Assembly: GCA_005881425.1 (NCBI GenBank)
Contig: VBIC01000119.1
Location: 1-63,631 of the forward strand
From: Chloroflexota bacterium
GTDB taxonomy: Bacteria > Chloroflexota > Dormibacteria > CF-121
Length of the DNA: 63,631 nt
Reading direction: 5' to 3'
Part shown: in pieces, positions 1-8,325 of the stretch
How the letters are laid out: every line of letters starts with the position of its first letter
Numbering within the stretch: the first letter of the stretch is position 1
The notes under the pieces: model-generated
What the model saw: the letters and a program-made list of their open reading frames with translations, nothing else
Databases searched by the model: none
What the model was told of the DNA's origin: nothing
Position numbers and translations under genes: made by a program

Positions 1-936
1 CGGGAAGAGGGCGGAGGTCGCGCCGTACTCGGGACACATGTTGGAGAGGGTGGCGCGGTCGGGTACCGAGAGGGTGCTGAGCCCGGCGCCGCAGAATTCG
101 ACGAACTTGTCGACCACGCCGTGCTTGCGCAGCATCTCGGTCAGGGTCAGCACCAGGTCGGTCGCGGTCGCGCCGGGACGCAGGGCGCCGTGCAGCCGGA
201 CGCCGACCACGACCGGGGTGGGCAGGAACATGGGCTGGCCGAGCATCGCCGCCTCGGCCTCGATCCCGCCGACTCCCCAGCCCAGCACTCCCAGGCCGTT
301 CACCATCGTGGTGTGCGAATCCGTCCCGACGAGCGAATCGGGTATGGCCAGGGAGCCGCGTTCGCCCTCCTGGACCTGGACCACGCGGCTCACACGCTCC
401 AGGTTCACCTGGTGGCAGATCCCCATACCGGGCGGTACCACGGTGAAGTTGTGGAAAGCCTGCTGGGCCCAGCGCAGCAGGGCGTAGCGTTCGCCGTTGC
501 GCTCGTACTCACGCTCGATGTTGCGGCTGTAAGCGCCGGTGTTGCCGAAGGCGTCGACCTGGACCGAGTGGTCGATGATCAGGTCGACCGGAACCAGGGG
601 ATCGATGCGGGCCGGATCGCCGTGCATCCTTTCCATCGCGGAGCGCATCGCCGCCAGGTCCACCACGGCCGGAACTCCGGTGAAGTCCTGGAGCAGGACG
701 CGGGCCGGCCGGTATGGAACCTGCGCCTGCTGGGGCGGCGGCGCCGGCCAGGCCGCGAGCGCCCTGGCGTTGACCTCCTCGCTCGGATCCTGGGCCAAAC
801 CGCGCAGCGCCATCTCCAGCAGGACCTTGACCGTCATCGGAAGTCGGCTCGGGTCGCTCATTCCGGCGTCGCGGGCTCGTTCCAGCGGGACGTAATCGAG
901 CGCGGTGCCATGAAGTCGGGCCCGGAGCTCAGCCAT
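1..936 (-). CDS. acnA: Aconitate hydratase, N-terminal part (runs off the window)
   Basis: Aconitase isomerises citrate to isocitrate in the TCA cycle, in the cytoplasm, using a 4Fe-4S cluster. The 312 visible codons match the N-terminal region of the AcnA type. There is a DHSVQVD stretch near residue 122, TDSHTTMVNGLG near 205-216 followed by GWGVGG, and NMCPEYGATSALFP at the window edge. The cluster cysteines lie further downstream and are not in the window. The ATG at 936 opens the conserved reading frame. The recombinase gene upstream ends 20 bp away on the same strand. Identity is secure; completeness cannot be judged. Confidence 0.95.
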   Translation of the reverse strand, partial: MAELRARLHGTALDYVPLERARDAGMSDPSRLPMTVKVLLEMALRGLAQDPSEEVNARALAAWPAPPPQQAQVPYRPARVLLQDFTGVPAVVDLAAMRSAMERMHGDPARIDPLVPVDLIIDHSVQVDAFGNTGAYSRNIEREYERNGERYALLRWAQQAFHNFTVVPPGMGICHQVNLERVSRVVQVQEGERGSLAIPDSLVGTDSHTTMVNGLGVLGWGVGGIEAEAAMLGQPMFLPTPVVVGVRLHGALRPGATATDLVLTLTEMLRKHGVVDKFVEFCGAGLSTLSVPDRATLSNMCPEYGATSALFP

Positions 937-955
937 CCTTCTTCGTATGGTAAGC

Positions 956-1993
956 CTAGGCGCGGTTGCCGCTATGGAACTTGCGATGCACCGCGCGCAG
1001 CTGCGGGTTGGTCACGTGAGTGTAGATCTGGGTCGTGCTCAGGTTGGCGTGGCCCAGCATCTCCTGCACCGCGCGCAGGTCCGCGCCGTTGGACAGGAGG
1101 TCGGTGGCGAAGGAGTGGCGCAGCGTGTGTGGCGTGGCGCCGATCCCCAGGCCGGCCAGGCGCACGTACTTGCCGACCAGGCGCTCGATCGAGCGCGGTG
1201 AGAGCCGCATCCCCGCACCGCCCAGGCTCGAGTCCTGCTTGCCCCGGGTGCGCACGAAAAGTGGCTTGTAGCGATCGGTCCTCGCCTGCAGATAGCGGCC
1301 GAGCCACTCTGTTGCGGCCTCGCTGAGGAAGACCACGCGCGGCTTCCGTCCCTTTCCTATCACTCCGAACTCGCGCGTGTTCAGGTTGACGTCGCCCTGG
1401 TTGAGGCGGGCGGCCTCGGAGACCCGCAACCCGGTGCTGAAGAGCAGCTCCAGCAGCGCCCGGTCGCGCAGGCCGCGCTCCGTCTCGACGTCGGGAGCGC
1501 TCAACAGCCGCGCCATCTGGCCGGGGTCGAGGAACTTGAGGGAGCGGGCGTCGTGCTTGCCCAGCTCGACCCGGTCCGCGGCCAGCGTCTCCACGCCCTG
1601 GAGGGCGCACCAGCGCAGGAATGAGCGCAGGGCGACCAGGTAATAGGTCTGGGTGGCGCGCGAGATGAGGCGCCGGTTCGCGGCATTGACCTGGCGCGCC
1701 AGCGCGAGCTTGTAGCGGCGGACGACCTCCGGAGTCAGGTCAAAGACGTCCCGGATGGGGGCCTCCTGGCGTTGAAGGAAGGCCAGGAAGTGCCAGAGGT
1801 AATGCTCGTACTGGAGCACCGTCAGGCGGCTGAGGTTGCGGTCGATCTCGCAAGATTCCAGGAAGGCCCGGACGCGGATGGCGAAGGCCTCCGGGACCGT
1901 CGTGGCCGGCGAGCGGGCGTTCTCATAACGCCCGCTCCGTGGGTCCGCCGGAGGCATTCTTGACTGCGTGCTGGAACTTGAGACTGTGGGCAC
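956..1993 (-). CDS. Tyrosine recombinase, XerC/XerD type
   Basis: Site-specific recombinase of the tyrosine family, of the kind that resolves chromosome dimers at dif. It has an N-terminal SAM-like core-binding domain (about residues 35-130) and a C-terminal catalytic domain. The catalytic set is visible: Arg in TGLRVSE, a beta-hairpin Lys in GKGRKPR, HTLRHSFA, LGHANLS, and the nucleophile Tyr in IYTHVT. Length (345 aa from a GTG at 1993, or 333 aa from an ATG at 1957) is slightly long for XerC/D, mostly from a variable N-terminus. A TACAAT -10-like box at 2004-2009 lies just upstream. No integrated element, att repeat or excisionase adjoins it, so a housekeeping Xer role is more likely than a phage integrase. 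XerC and XerD cannot be told apart here. Confidence 0.88.
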   Translation of the reverse strand: MPTVSSSSTQSRMPPADPRSGRYENARSPATTVPEAFAIRVRAFLESCEIDRNLSRLTVLQYEHYLWHFLAFLQRQEAPIRDVFDLTPEVVRRYKLALARQVNAANRRLISRATQTYYLVALRSFLRWCALQGVETLAADRVELGKHDARSLKFLDPGQMARLLSAPDVETERGLRDRALLELLFSTGLRVSEAARLNQGDVNLNTREFGVIGKGRKPRVVFLSEAATEWLGRYLQARTDRYKPLFVRTRGKQDSSLGGAGMRLSPRSIERLVGKYVRLAGLGIGATPHTLRHSFATDLLSNGADLRAVQEMLGHANLSTTQIYTHVTNPQLRAVHRKFHSGNRA

Positions 1994-2029
1994 GCCTGCG
2001 GGGATTGTAGATCGAACTCCGCGCCCGGA

Positions 2030-2722
2030 TCAGGGACGGATCGCGGCGTGGACGCCCGCGATCCCGAAGGTGAGAGGATGCGACTCGACCCGGCTGAATC
2101 CGGCCGCCTCCAGCTGGGCGCTCACCTGCGCCGAAGCGGGGAAGGCCTGGACGCTCTCGGCCAGGTATCGATAAGCCTCTCCGTCGCTCCTTCTCAGGGA
2201 CCCGGCGACCGCCGGCATCACTCTCTCCAGGTAGAGGCGGTAGGCGGCCAGCAGCCGGCCCGAGCGTGGGGGAGTGAACTCCAGGATCACGACCCGGCCG
2301 CCCGGTTTCAGGATTCGGTGCATCTCCCGCAACCCCGCCGCCCGGTCGACCAGGTTGCGGTAGCCGAAGGCGATGGTGACGGCGTGGGCGACAGCGTCGG
2401 GAAGCGGCAGCGCGGCGACGTCGCCCTGCAGGAACCGGACCGCAGGCTCGCGGGCGCGCGCCACTTCGAGCATCGCCAAAGAGAAGTCGACGCCGATCAC
2501 CTGGCCGCCCGGCTGCACTCGGGGAAGCAGCTCGTGGGCGAGCTTGCCGGTCCCGGTGCAGAGGTCGACCGCGGTCTGCCCCGGCTCGAGCCGGGCCGCA
2601 GCGGCGGCGCGCTTCCGCCAGCCGCGGTCCCGATCGAGGCTGAAGAGCGTGTTCAGCCGGTCGTAGCGGGGAGCGATCCGATCGAACATCCGGCGGATGC
2701 CCTCGGCCGCGCCATCAGTCAC
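2030..2722 (-). CDS. menG: Demethylmenaquinone methyltransferase
   Basis: SAM-dependent C-methyltransferase for the last step of menaquinone synthesis (MenG/UbiE family). Sequence support: FDRIAPRYDRLN and RGWRKRA at the N-terminus, the SAM-binding DLCTGTGKLA (motif I), GVDFSLAMLEVAR, the family signature FGYRNLVDR, and the LKPGGRVVILEF post-motif. I start it at the GTG at 2722 (VTDGAAEG). Translation further upstream looks non-homologous. A GATAAT at 2728-2733 would place transcription start almost at this GTG, suggesting a leaderless message. It is divergent from the oxidoreductase-UbiA fusion, whose C-terminal half looks like the preceding prenylation step of the same pathway. Confidence 0.92.
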   Translation of the reverse strand: MTDGAAEGIRRMFDRIAPRYDRLNTLFSLDRDRGWRKRAAAAARLEPGQTAVDLCTGTGKLAHELLPRVQPGGQVIGVDFSLAMLEVARAREPAVRFLQGDVAALPLPDAVAHAVTIAFGYRNLVDRAAGLREMHRILKPGGRVVILEFTPPRSGRLLAAYRLYLERVMPAVAGSLRRSDGEAYRYLAESVQAFPASAQVSAQLEAAGFSRVESHPLTFGIAGVHAAIRP

Positions 2723-2784
2723 AGGCCTGATTATCGACGCCGGCCGGCAGGCGCCTCGACCTTTGATTAGGCTTGAACCGGGAA

Positions 2785-4773
2785 ATGGCTGACCTTGGGC
2801 TTCCGGTCGGGCTGGGCCTGGCCGCTCGGGGTGACGTGCGAGAGGCCGTGCGCTGGGCACGCCGCGCCGAGGAGCTGGGCCTGGAAGGGGTCTGGATCCA
2901 CGACAGCTACTTCGAGCGCGACGCGGTCACGTTCCTGGCGGCGATGGCGCACGAGACGGGCCGCATCGGCCTCGGCGCCGGCGCGCTCAACCCCTACACC
3001 CGCCACGCGGTGGCGGTGGCGATGACCATGTCCGCCCTCGACGACCTGGCCCCCCGCCGCTGCGCCCTGGCCCTGGGCAGCGGCCTGCCTCTGCGGCTGG
3101 CCCAGATGGCGATCCCGTACGAGGACACGGTGGCCAGAGTCTCCGAGGCCATCGACGAGATCCGCACCCTCTGGCGCGGCGAGCGCCTCACCCTCAACAG
3201 CCGGGTGCCGCCGCTGCAGCCGATGTTCCAGCCGCCGCACCGGATCCCGATCTACATCGCGGCCTACCGGACGCCCTTCCTCGACCTCTGCGGGGAGAAA
3301 GCCGACGGCTACCTGGCCCGGCCGGCCGAGTCGCTGCCCGCCTTCGCCAGGATGCGGGAACGGGTGCGCGCCACCGCGGCCGGCCATGGGCGCGACCCGA
3401 ACGCGATCGACTTCCGCGGCTACCTGCTGACCCTGATCGACCGGAGCCGGAGCGAGGCCCTGAACCGGGCCAAGCGCGAGCCCTTCGTGATCTACATGAT
3501 CTCGGTGCTGAGCGACGTCTCCTTGAAGCGTGCCGGCTTCGAGACCGCCCTGCGAGACCGCATCGCCGCCGCCTGGCGCGCCGAGGATTACCACGCCGCC
3601 GGCGGCATGATCCCGGACGACCTGCTCGACGCCTTCATCCTCTGCGGCACGATCGACGGCGTCGCCGAGCGGGCGGCCGCCTACCACGCCGCGGGCATGG
3701 ACGTGCCTCTGCTGCAGCCGATCCTGCAGGAGCAGGCGCAGGTGGACGCGGTGCTCGAGGCCGCGGTGCTCTACGCGACCAGGGGCGCCGCGACCGCCGC
3801 GACCGCCGCGACCGCGCCCGCCTCCGGCGGCGCGCCTGCCCTCGGCCAGCCTGATCCCGCCGGCTTCCGCGTCCGGCGGCGAGTCGAAGCCTGGTGGGAG
3901 ATCGTGCGCCCCTTCAGCTTCACCGCCTCCCTGCTGCCGGTCGCGGTCGGCGGAGCGATCGCGCTGCAGCAGGGACGGATGCACTGGCCGCTCTTTCTCG
4001 CCGCGCTGGTGGGAGGCCTCTGCCTGCACCTGGGAACCAACGTGGTCAACGAAATCTACGACGTCCGCCACGGCATCGACTCGATCACCTCGCCCCGGAT
4101 GTCGATGGCCATCGTCAAGGGGCGGATCAGCGAACGCGAGGCCTTCACAGTCGCCTGGGCCGGCTTCGCCATCGCCCTTGCGCTCGGCCTGGTCCTGATC
4201 GCCGCCCGCGGCTGGCCCATCCTGCTGCTGGGCCTGCTCGGCTTTGGCGGCGGTTACTTCTACACCGCCCCGCCATTTCAGTACAAATACCGGGCGCTCG
4301 GGCTGCCGCTGGTCTTTACCCTGATGGGGCCGGTGATGGTCGTCGGCGGCTACTACGCGACCACTGGCGGATTCGACCCCCGGCTGCTCGTGGTCTCGAT
4401 CCCGGTCGGCCTGCTGGTGACCGCCATCCTCCACGGCAACGAATGGCGTGACGTCGCCGAGGACAGCCGCCACGGATTCACCACCCTGTCGGCTCAGCTC
4501 GGACGCGACGCGGCCCACTGGATCTACGTGATGCTGGTGCTGGGGGCCTACGTCGCGGTGGGGATCGGGGTCATGGTCGGGGCCCTGCCCTCGCTGGCCC
4601 TGCTCACCCTGCTCAGCCTGCCGCTGGTGGCCTGGATCCTGCGCGCGGCGGAGCTGGGCGCGAGTGGACACCTGCGGGCCATCGCCATGATCGACCTGAT
4701 GACCGCCCGCCTGCACAGCGCCTTCGGCGCGCTCCTCCTGGTCGGCCTGGTCGCCGGGACGGCGGTCCGCTGA
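2785..4773 (+). CDS. Fusion: luciferase-like (F420/FMN) oxidoreductase + UbiA prenyltransferase
   Basis: Two-domain protein of about 662 aa. Residues 1-340 are a luciferase-like monooxygenase (LLM) domain of the F420-dependent reductase type, recognisable from AEELGLEGVWIHDSYF, RIGLGAGALNPYTRH and SALDDLAPRRCALALGSG. A low-complexity Ala/Thr linker follows (about 335-365). Residues 370-660 form a polytopic UbiA-type prenyltransferase with the first Asp-rich motif NEIYDVRHGID (about 422-432) and the second DVAEDSRHG (about 556). Hydrophobic helices lie between them, and the closest functional relative appears to be MenA (1,4-dihydroxy-2-naphthoate prenyltransferase). The ATG at 2785 is preferred over a TTG at 2773. 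Divergent menG supports a quinone role for the C-terminal half. The role of the N-terminal half is unknown. The reading frame is continuous, with no internal stop. Confidence 0.9.
   Translation: MADLGLPVGLGLAARGDVREAVRWARRAEELGLEGVWIHDSYFERDAVTFLAAMAHETGRIGLGAGALNPYTRHAVAVAMTMSALDDLAPRRCALALGSGLPLRLAQMAIPYEDTVARVSEAIDEIRTLWRGERLTLNSRVPPLQPMFQPPHRIPIYIAAYRTPFLDLCGEKADGYLARPAESLPAFARMRERVRATAAGHGRDPNAIDFRGYLLTLIDRSRSEALNRAKREPFVIYMISVLSDVSLKRAGFETALRDRIAAAWRAEDYHAAGGMIPDDLLDAFILCGTIDGVAERAAAYHAAGMDVPLLQPILQEQAQVDAVLEAAVLYATRGAATAATAATAPASGGAPALGQPDPAGFRVRRRVEAWWEIVRPFSFTASLLPVAVGGAIALQQGRMHWPLFLAALVGGLCLHLGTNVVNEIYDVRHGIDSITSPRMSMAIVKGRISEREAFTVAWAGFAIALALGLVLIAARGWPILLLGLLGFGGGYFYTAPPFQYKYRALGLPLVFTLMGPVMVVGGYYATTGGFDPRLLVVSIPVGLLVTAILHGNEWRDVAEDSRHGFTTLSAQLGRDAAHWIYVMLVLGAYVAVGIGVMVGALPSLALLTLLSLPLVAWILRAAELGASGHLRAIAMIDLMTARLHSAFGALLLVGLVAGTAVR
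3790..3815 (+). repeat. 9-bp tandem repeat in the fusion linker
   Basis: Nearly three direct copies of GCGACCGCC lie in frame, encoding an Ala-Ala-Thr repeat in the interdomain linker of the oxidoreductase-UbiA fusion. Slippage here would change linker length in steps of three residues without breaking the frame. Confidence 0.85.
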
Positions 4774-5375
4774 ACCGCAGGGTCATCGCGGGCCTGGGCC
4801 TGGCCTGCGTGGCCTGGACCCTGATCTTCCGCGGCCCCAGGTCGCAGTTCTGGCCCCGGATGACGCTGGGGGCGGGCGGCCTGGGCGTCTACGCGCTGGC
4901 GGTGGAGCCGTCGCTGCGCCGGGAGCGCCCGCGCCCGCGCGACCTGGCCCTGGGGCTGGCGTCGGCGGCCGCTCTCTACGGCATCTTCAAGGCCGGCGAT
5001 CGCCTGGCGCGCCGGATCATGCCGGTGGGGGAGGGGGAGATCGCCGCCATCTACGGGCTTCGCACCCTGGCTCCGGCGCCGGCGATCGCCGCCGCGCTCG
5101 TGCTCGTGATCGGGCCCAGCGAGGAGCTCTTCTGGCGCGGCCTGGTGCAGCGCTCCCTGGAGCGGCGCGTCGGTCGCCTGGCCGCGGCGGCGCTCACCGC
5201 CGCGGTCTACGGCGGGATCCACCTGGTCTCGGAGAACCTGACCCTGACCGGGGCGGCTGGAGTCGCGGGCACGTTCTGGGGCGCGCTCTACGCCCGGGAG
5301 CAGCGCCTGCCCGCCCTGATCGTGAGCCACGTCGCCTGGGACGTCTGGATCTTCCTGATCGCCCCCACCGCCTGA
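4770..5375 (+). CDS. CPBP-family intramembrane metalloprotease
   Basis: Integral membrane protein of about 201 aa from the CAAX-protease/bacteriocin-processing family (Abi/CPBP). It carries the family's EExxxR motif as SEELFWRG, then a helix with YGGIH (second motif His), and a C-terminal HVAWD stretch, the three places where the membrane zinc site is built. No in-frame ATG or TTG is available at the N-terminus. The first GTG (4809) would cut into transmembrane helix 1. A CTG at 4770 overlaps the TGA of the upstream fusion gene (CTGA) and gives a complete helix, so I choose CTG. It is translationally coupled to the fusion gene. Substrate unknown. Confidence 0.8.
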   Translation: MNRRVIAGLGLACVAWTLIFRGPRSQFWPRMTLGAGGLGVYALAVEPSLRRERPRPRDLALGLASAAALYGIFKAGDRLARRIMPVGEGEIAAIYGLRTLAPAPAIAAALVLVIGPSEELFWRGLVQRSLERRVGRLAAAALTAAVYGGIHLVSENLTLTGAAGVAGTFWGALYAREQRLPALIVSHVAWDVWIFLIAPTA

Positions 5376-5404
5376 GGGCGCGACGAAGGGAAGCTCGATC
5401 CCAT

Positions 5405-5434
5405 TTGACAGCCGCCCGAAACATGGCGTAGGAT
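5405..5434 (+). promoter_or_regulatory. Putative promoter of padR
   Basis: TTGACA at 5405-5410, an 18-nt spacer, then TAGGAT at 5429-5434, about 50 bp upstream of the padR ATG. The overlapping palindromes just downstream fall where a repressor would block transcription. Confidence 0.55.
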
Positions 5435-5436
5435 CA

Positions 5437-5451
5437 CGATATATCGCGATA
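5437..5451 (+). promoter_or_regulatory. Overlapping palindromes, candidate PadR operator
   Basis: Two perfect 10-bp palindromes overlap: CGATATATCG (5437-5446) and TATCGCGATA (5442-5451). They sit immediately after the -10 box and before the AGGAGG ribosome-binding site of padR. PadR proteins commonly autoregulate through AT-rich dyads near their own promoter. The assignment as the operator is inference. Confidence 0.5.
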
Positions 5452-5481
5452 CTGCCAGGAACACAGGAGGGTGCTGCAGCC

Positions 5482-6000
5482 ATGTGGGCGAACCGGGAAT
5501 ATGGTTTCAATCGTTTTCGGGCGAGGATGTTCGAGAAAGGGGATCTCAAGTACGTGATCCTGGAGCTGCTCAAGGACAAGCCGGCCCATGGTTACGAACT
5601 GATGCGCGCGCTCGAGGATCGCATGGGCGGCTTCTACGCCCCCAGCCCGGGCGCGGTCTATCCGACCCTGCAGATGCTGGAGGACCTGGGCTACGTGACC
5701 GCCCAGAGCCAGGACGGCAAGCGGACCTACAGCATCACCGAGGCCGGCACGGCGTTCCTCACCGAGCGCCGGCCCCAGGTCGACGAGATCTTCGGGCGGA
5801 TGCGCGACCGCTGGGATCCGGCATGGGGCCGGGAGGTCCATCGCGTCATGGCCGAGTTCCGCGATCTGGGCCGCTCGGTGGCGCGCGAGGCGCGCGACCG
5901 CTGGCCGAACCCAGACCAGATGCGCCGCATCCGCGAGTCGCTGGCCCGGGCACGCTCGGAGATCGAGAGCATCCTCAGCGAAGAGCGCGCGCGGGTCTGA
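5482..6000 (+). CDS. PadR-family transcriptional regulator
   Basis: DNA-binding regulator of 172 aa. Residues 15-90 form the PadR winged helix: GDLKYVILELLKDKPAHGYE, then APSPGAVYPTLQMLEDLGYV (recognition helix and wing), then KRTYSITEAG. The remaining half is an alpha-helical dimerisation region rich in Arg and Glu, as in the longer PadR subfamily. An AGGAGG lies about 10 nt before the ATG. It has its own promoter and a dyad that could be its operator. PadR proteins often control transporters or envelope genes. The nearest candidate targets are the CPBP gene upstream or the gene itself, but the sequence does not settle this. Confidence 0.9.
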   Translation: MWANREYGFNRFRARMFEKGDLKYVILELLKDKPAHGYELMRALEDRMGGFYAPSPGAVYPTLQMLEDLGYVTAQSQDGKRTYSITEAGTAFLTERRPQVDEIFGRMRDRWDPAWGREVHRVMAEFRDLGRSVAREARDRWPNPDQMRRIRESLARARSEIESILSEERARV

Positions 6001-6013
6001 CGCGGCTTCACAT

Positions 6014-6038
6014 TCCCTTCCCCCTCGATGGGGGAGGG
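6014..6038. terminator. GC-rich hairpin between convergent genes
   Basis: A C-rich run and a complementary G-rich run flank a TCGA centre, giving a strong stem-loop between padR (plus) and the minus-strand gene ending at 6062. It has no T-tract, so it could be a bidirectional terminator of the non-U type or a dispersed palindromic repeat. Confidence 0.4.
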
Positions 6039-6061
6039 TAGGGTGGGGAGCGCTGCAAACG

Positions 6062-6514
6062 CTAGTAGCCGGGCAGCGCGGCGGCCCAGTCCGCCTCCCG
6101 GTGGCGGGCACGGAAATGGGCCAGGGCGAAGCGGTCGCAGGCCGTCTCAGCCGCCGCCTTTCGGCCCAGGATCTCGCGCAGGTACCAGTGATAGAACTCG
6201 TGGCAGTAGAGGAAGCGCAACACCTCACGCCGGGTGCGAAAGCGCACCGAGCGTGAGAACCAGATGAAATTCATAGGCCGGCCGGGCCGGCGCCTGGCCC
6301 GGTAGTAGACCTTCTCGGTGAAGACCCGAAAGGGCTCGGGGAGCTGCAGCTCGATCAGGCGGTCCTCGTACCAGGTGGCAGCCGCCAGGTGCGGCGCCTG
6401 CCGGTAGCGCAAGGGCCGGGCGACCACCTGGTAACCCACGGCGGGAGGGAGGTCGGCCAGCCAGCGGCGCAGGGTGCCGGCGTCGACTCCGTCGATGCGC
6501 GACCGGAGCGCCAT
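6062..6514 (-). CDS. Uncharacterised protein with an HExxH motif
   Basis: About 150 aa (168 if a GTG at 6568 is used). The central segment LYCHEFYHWYLREILGR contains HEFYH, an HExxH zinc-peptidase signature. About a turn of helix later comes AAAETACDRFALAHF, where a Glu or Asp could be the third ligand, as in gluzincin-like or SprT-like folds. The rest is Arg- and aromatic-rich with no signal peptide or membrane segment, so it is probably cytoplasmic. It stands alone between padR and the GAF cluster, transcribed against both. I do not recognise the family. The ATG at 6514 is preferred because the upstream extension is low in conserved-looking character. Confidence 0.65.
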   Translation of the reverse strand: MALRSRIDGVDAGTLRRWLADLPPAVGYQVVARPLRYRQAPHLAAATWYEDRLIELQLPEPFRVFTEKVYYRARRRPGRPMNFIWFSRSVRFRTRREVLRFLYCHEFYHWYLREILGRKAAAETACDRFALAHFRARHREADWAAALPGY

Positions 6515-6699
6515 CGGAGTCCAGGCAGGAGGCCTTGTTGACCTGAGGGCAAGCGTCGCCACCCACACAGCCTAGAAGAAGCCCGCCTGGCGGACAGCCC
6601 CACCTTGCTGATTCCGTCACCCGCCGCTCGAAAGCCTGCGATGCCGTTGTGGCAGGGCCGCGCCCAGGAGCGTAACCCTTCGGTGACAGACTGGAACCG
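6515..6699. other. Intergenic region between divergent genes
   Basis: Roughly 185 bp separate the HExxH gene (minus) and the GAF membrane protein (plus). I see no strong -35/-10 pair and no inverted repeat worth naming. The last 20 bp contain GGAACCG directly before the GTG start, a weak ribosome-binding site at best. Confidence 0.4.
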
Positions 6700-8325
6700 G
6701 TGGATCGGCACGGCCTCAGCGGACCCGAGCTGGCCCGGCTCAAGCGACTCGGCAAGACGCGACAGGTCTCGGCTTTCCAGGCGGCCCTGAGCCACTGGCG
6801 GCCGTCGCGCACCCTGGGCGACCGGCTGCGCGACGCGAGCCTGGCCTTCACAGGCGACCTGAACCTGGGCCGCCGCATCCTGGTGGAGCTGCTCGAGGGC
6901 GACTTTCTGTTTGCCGTCTGCCTCTGGGTGGCGGTCTTTCTGATCGCCGCCGTGACCGCGTCGACCGCCCAGGTGCCGCTCCAGGTGCGCTACGCGGTGG
7001 GGCTCACGGCGCTGGCCTACCTCTATCTATATGCCGAGCTCTCGCGGCTTGGGGCCATCCCCAGCCGCGAGGCCATCCTGACCGTCGCCGACGCCAGCGT
7101 GGCCGTGGTCATCTACCTGCTCTGCGCGCCGTACGCCGGCTACGCCCAGATGCTGCTCTTCTTCGCCTCGGCGCGGATGGTGGCGCGCTTTCGGGACCTG
7201 CGGGCGCTGCCCGCGGGACTCCTGATCGCGCTCCCGGTCCTGGTCCGAAAGCCCGGGCCTCCGGTTGCGCTGGTGCTCGAGGCCTTCGGCCTCCTGGTCC
7301 TGATGCTCACCGTGGAGCACCTGCTCGACCTGGTGGCGCGTGCCCGTCGCGAGGCCGGCCGTCAGGCCAGCCGGGCCATGCTCAGCTCGGCGGTGGCGCG
7401 CTCGCTCGACCCCGAGGCCCTCGTCGGGCAGCTGGTCACGCTCGCGCCCGGCCTGCTCCCAGGCTGCGCCTGGGGATTCTGGCTGCGCGAGGAGTCGACC
7501 GGTGACTTCCGGCCGGAGCGCTGGTACGGCCTGCCCTCCGGAGAGCGCCCGGTCCATGCCTTCACACCCGGCCTGCGCCAGGATCGGAGCCAGGCCGTGG
7601 CCATCGTCGGTCCCATGCCCGGCACCTCCTCCGGCAGCCGGACCTTGATCCAGCCCATGGTCTCAGACGGTGAGGCGATCGGCCTGATCACGGTCTCGGG
7701 AGGGGTCGAGATCGACGATCCGGCCGTGCTGGGGCTGCTCCGCCCCCTGGCCGAGGAATCGGCCCTGGCCCTGAGCCGGCTCCAGGCGCTCGGTGATGAA
7801 CGGCGCCGGCTCGAGGCCATGGAAATCGCCAACCGGCTGGCGGGGATCGCCGCCGCCTCCGGCCGGGACGCGGAGAGCGCGCTCAGCGCCCTCCGGCCCG
7901 CGCTCAGCGATGCGCTCCGATGCGACAGCCTGCACCTGGAGTGGATCGAGGGCGACCAGCTCCGGCTCCTGGTTCCGCACCGGGATCCGCTCTTTTCGAC
8001 CGCCCCGGCGCGCCTTCCCCTGGCGGGCACGCGCTCGTCGGAGGCGGTCGAGGGCCGGGCCCTGCGGGAACCGGTCGCGGGGCGCCGGCCGGAGGACGTG
8101 GTCCTGGCGACGGCGGCCATCCGGCACGTCGCCGTGGCGCCGCTGTTCGCGGGCGGCCGCCTCTGCACCCTCCAGGCCGGGCGCAGGGAGCCTCGCGCCT
8201 TCACCGCCAGCGAGCTTTCACTGCTGCAGCTGGTGGCCGAGCGCCTGGGCCTGGTGCTGGCGGCCGCGGGTCTCGGCGCCGCCACAGGGGCGGGGCCGCG
8301 GCCGGAGCGCGAGGTCGCGGCATGA
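6700..8325 (+). CDS. Membrane protein with tandem GAF-like domains
   Basis: 541 aa from a GTG start. Residues 65-215 hold about five hydrophobic helices (for example FLFAVCLWVAVFLIAAVTA and LVLEAFGLLVLMLTVEHLL). A short helical linker follows, then two regions with GAF character. The first is about 235-365 (ending IGLITVSGG, then LLRPLAEESALALSRL). The second is about 375-530 (ending FTASELSLLQLVAERLGLVLA). No histidine kinase, GGDEF, phosphatase or receiver module follows, so it is a sensor without its own output. Its TGA overlaps the ATG of a 79-aa membrane protein, which is a natural candidate partner. Function unknown. Confidence 0.75.
   Translation: MDRHGLSGPELARLKRLGKTRQVSAFQAALSHWRPSRTLGDRLRDASLAFTGDLNLGRRILVELLEGDFLFAVCLWVAVFLIAAVTASTAQVPLQVRYAVGLTALAYLYLYAELSRLGAIPSREAILTVADASVAVVIYLLCAPYAGYAQMLLFFASARMVARFRDLRALPAGLLIALPVLVRKPGPPVALVLEAFGLLVLMLTVEHLLDLVARARREAGRQASRAMLSSAVARSLDPEALVGQLVTLAPGLLPGCAWGFWLREESTGDFRPERWYGLPSGERPVHAFTPGLRQDRSQAVAIVGPMPGTSSGSRTLIQPMVSDGEAIGLITVSGGVEIDDPAVLGLLRPLAEESALALSRLQALGDERRRLEAMEIANRLAGIAAASGRDAESALSALRPALSDALRCDSLHLEWIEGDQLRLLVPHRDPLFSTAPARLPLAGTRSSEAVEGRALREPVAGRRPEDVVLATAAIRHVAVAPLFAGGRLCTLQAGRREPRAFTASELSLLQLVAERLGLVLAAAGLGAATGAGPRPEREVAA

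Noticed and set aside
956-1993. Xer-like recombinase as a sign of a prophage or integrative element
   Set aside because: No phage genes, excisionase, att repeats or tRNA junction are near it. It looks like a chromosomal Xer protein.
2767-4716. 649-codon open frame on the minus strand opposite the oxidoreductase-UbiA gene
   Set aside because: Long antisense frames are common at this G+C content. Its product is Gln/Arg/His/Gly-rich with no family resemblance, while the plus frame shows two clear domains.
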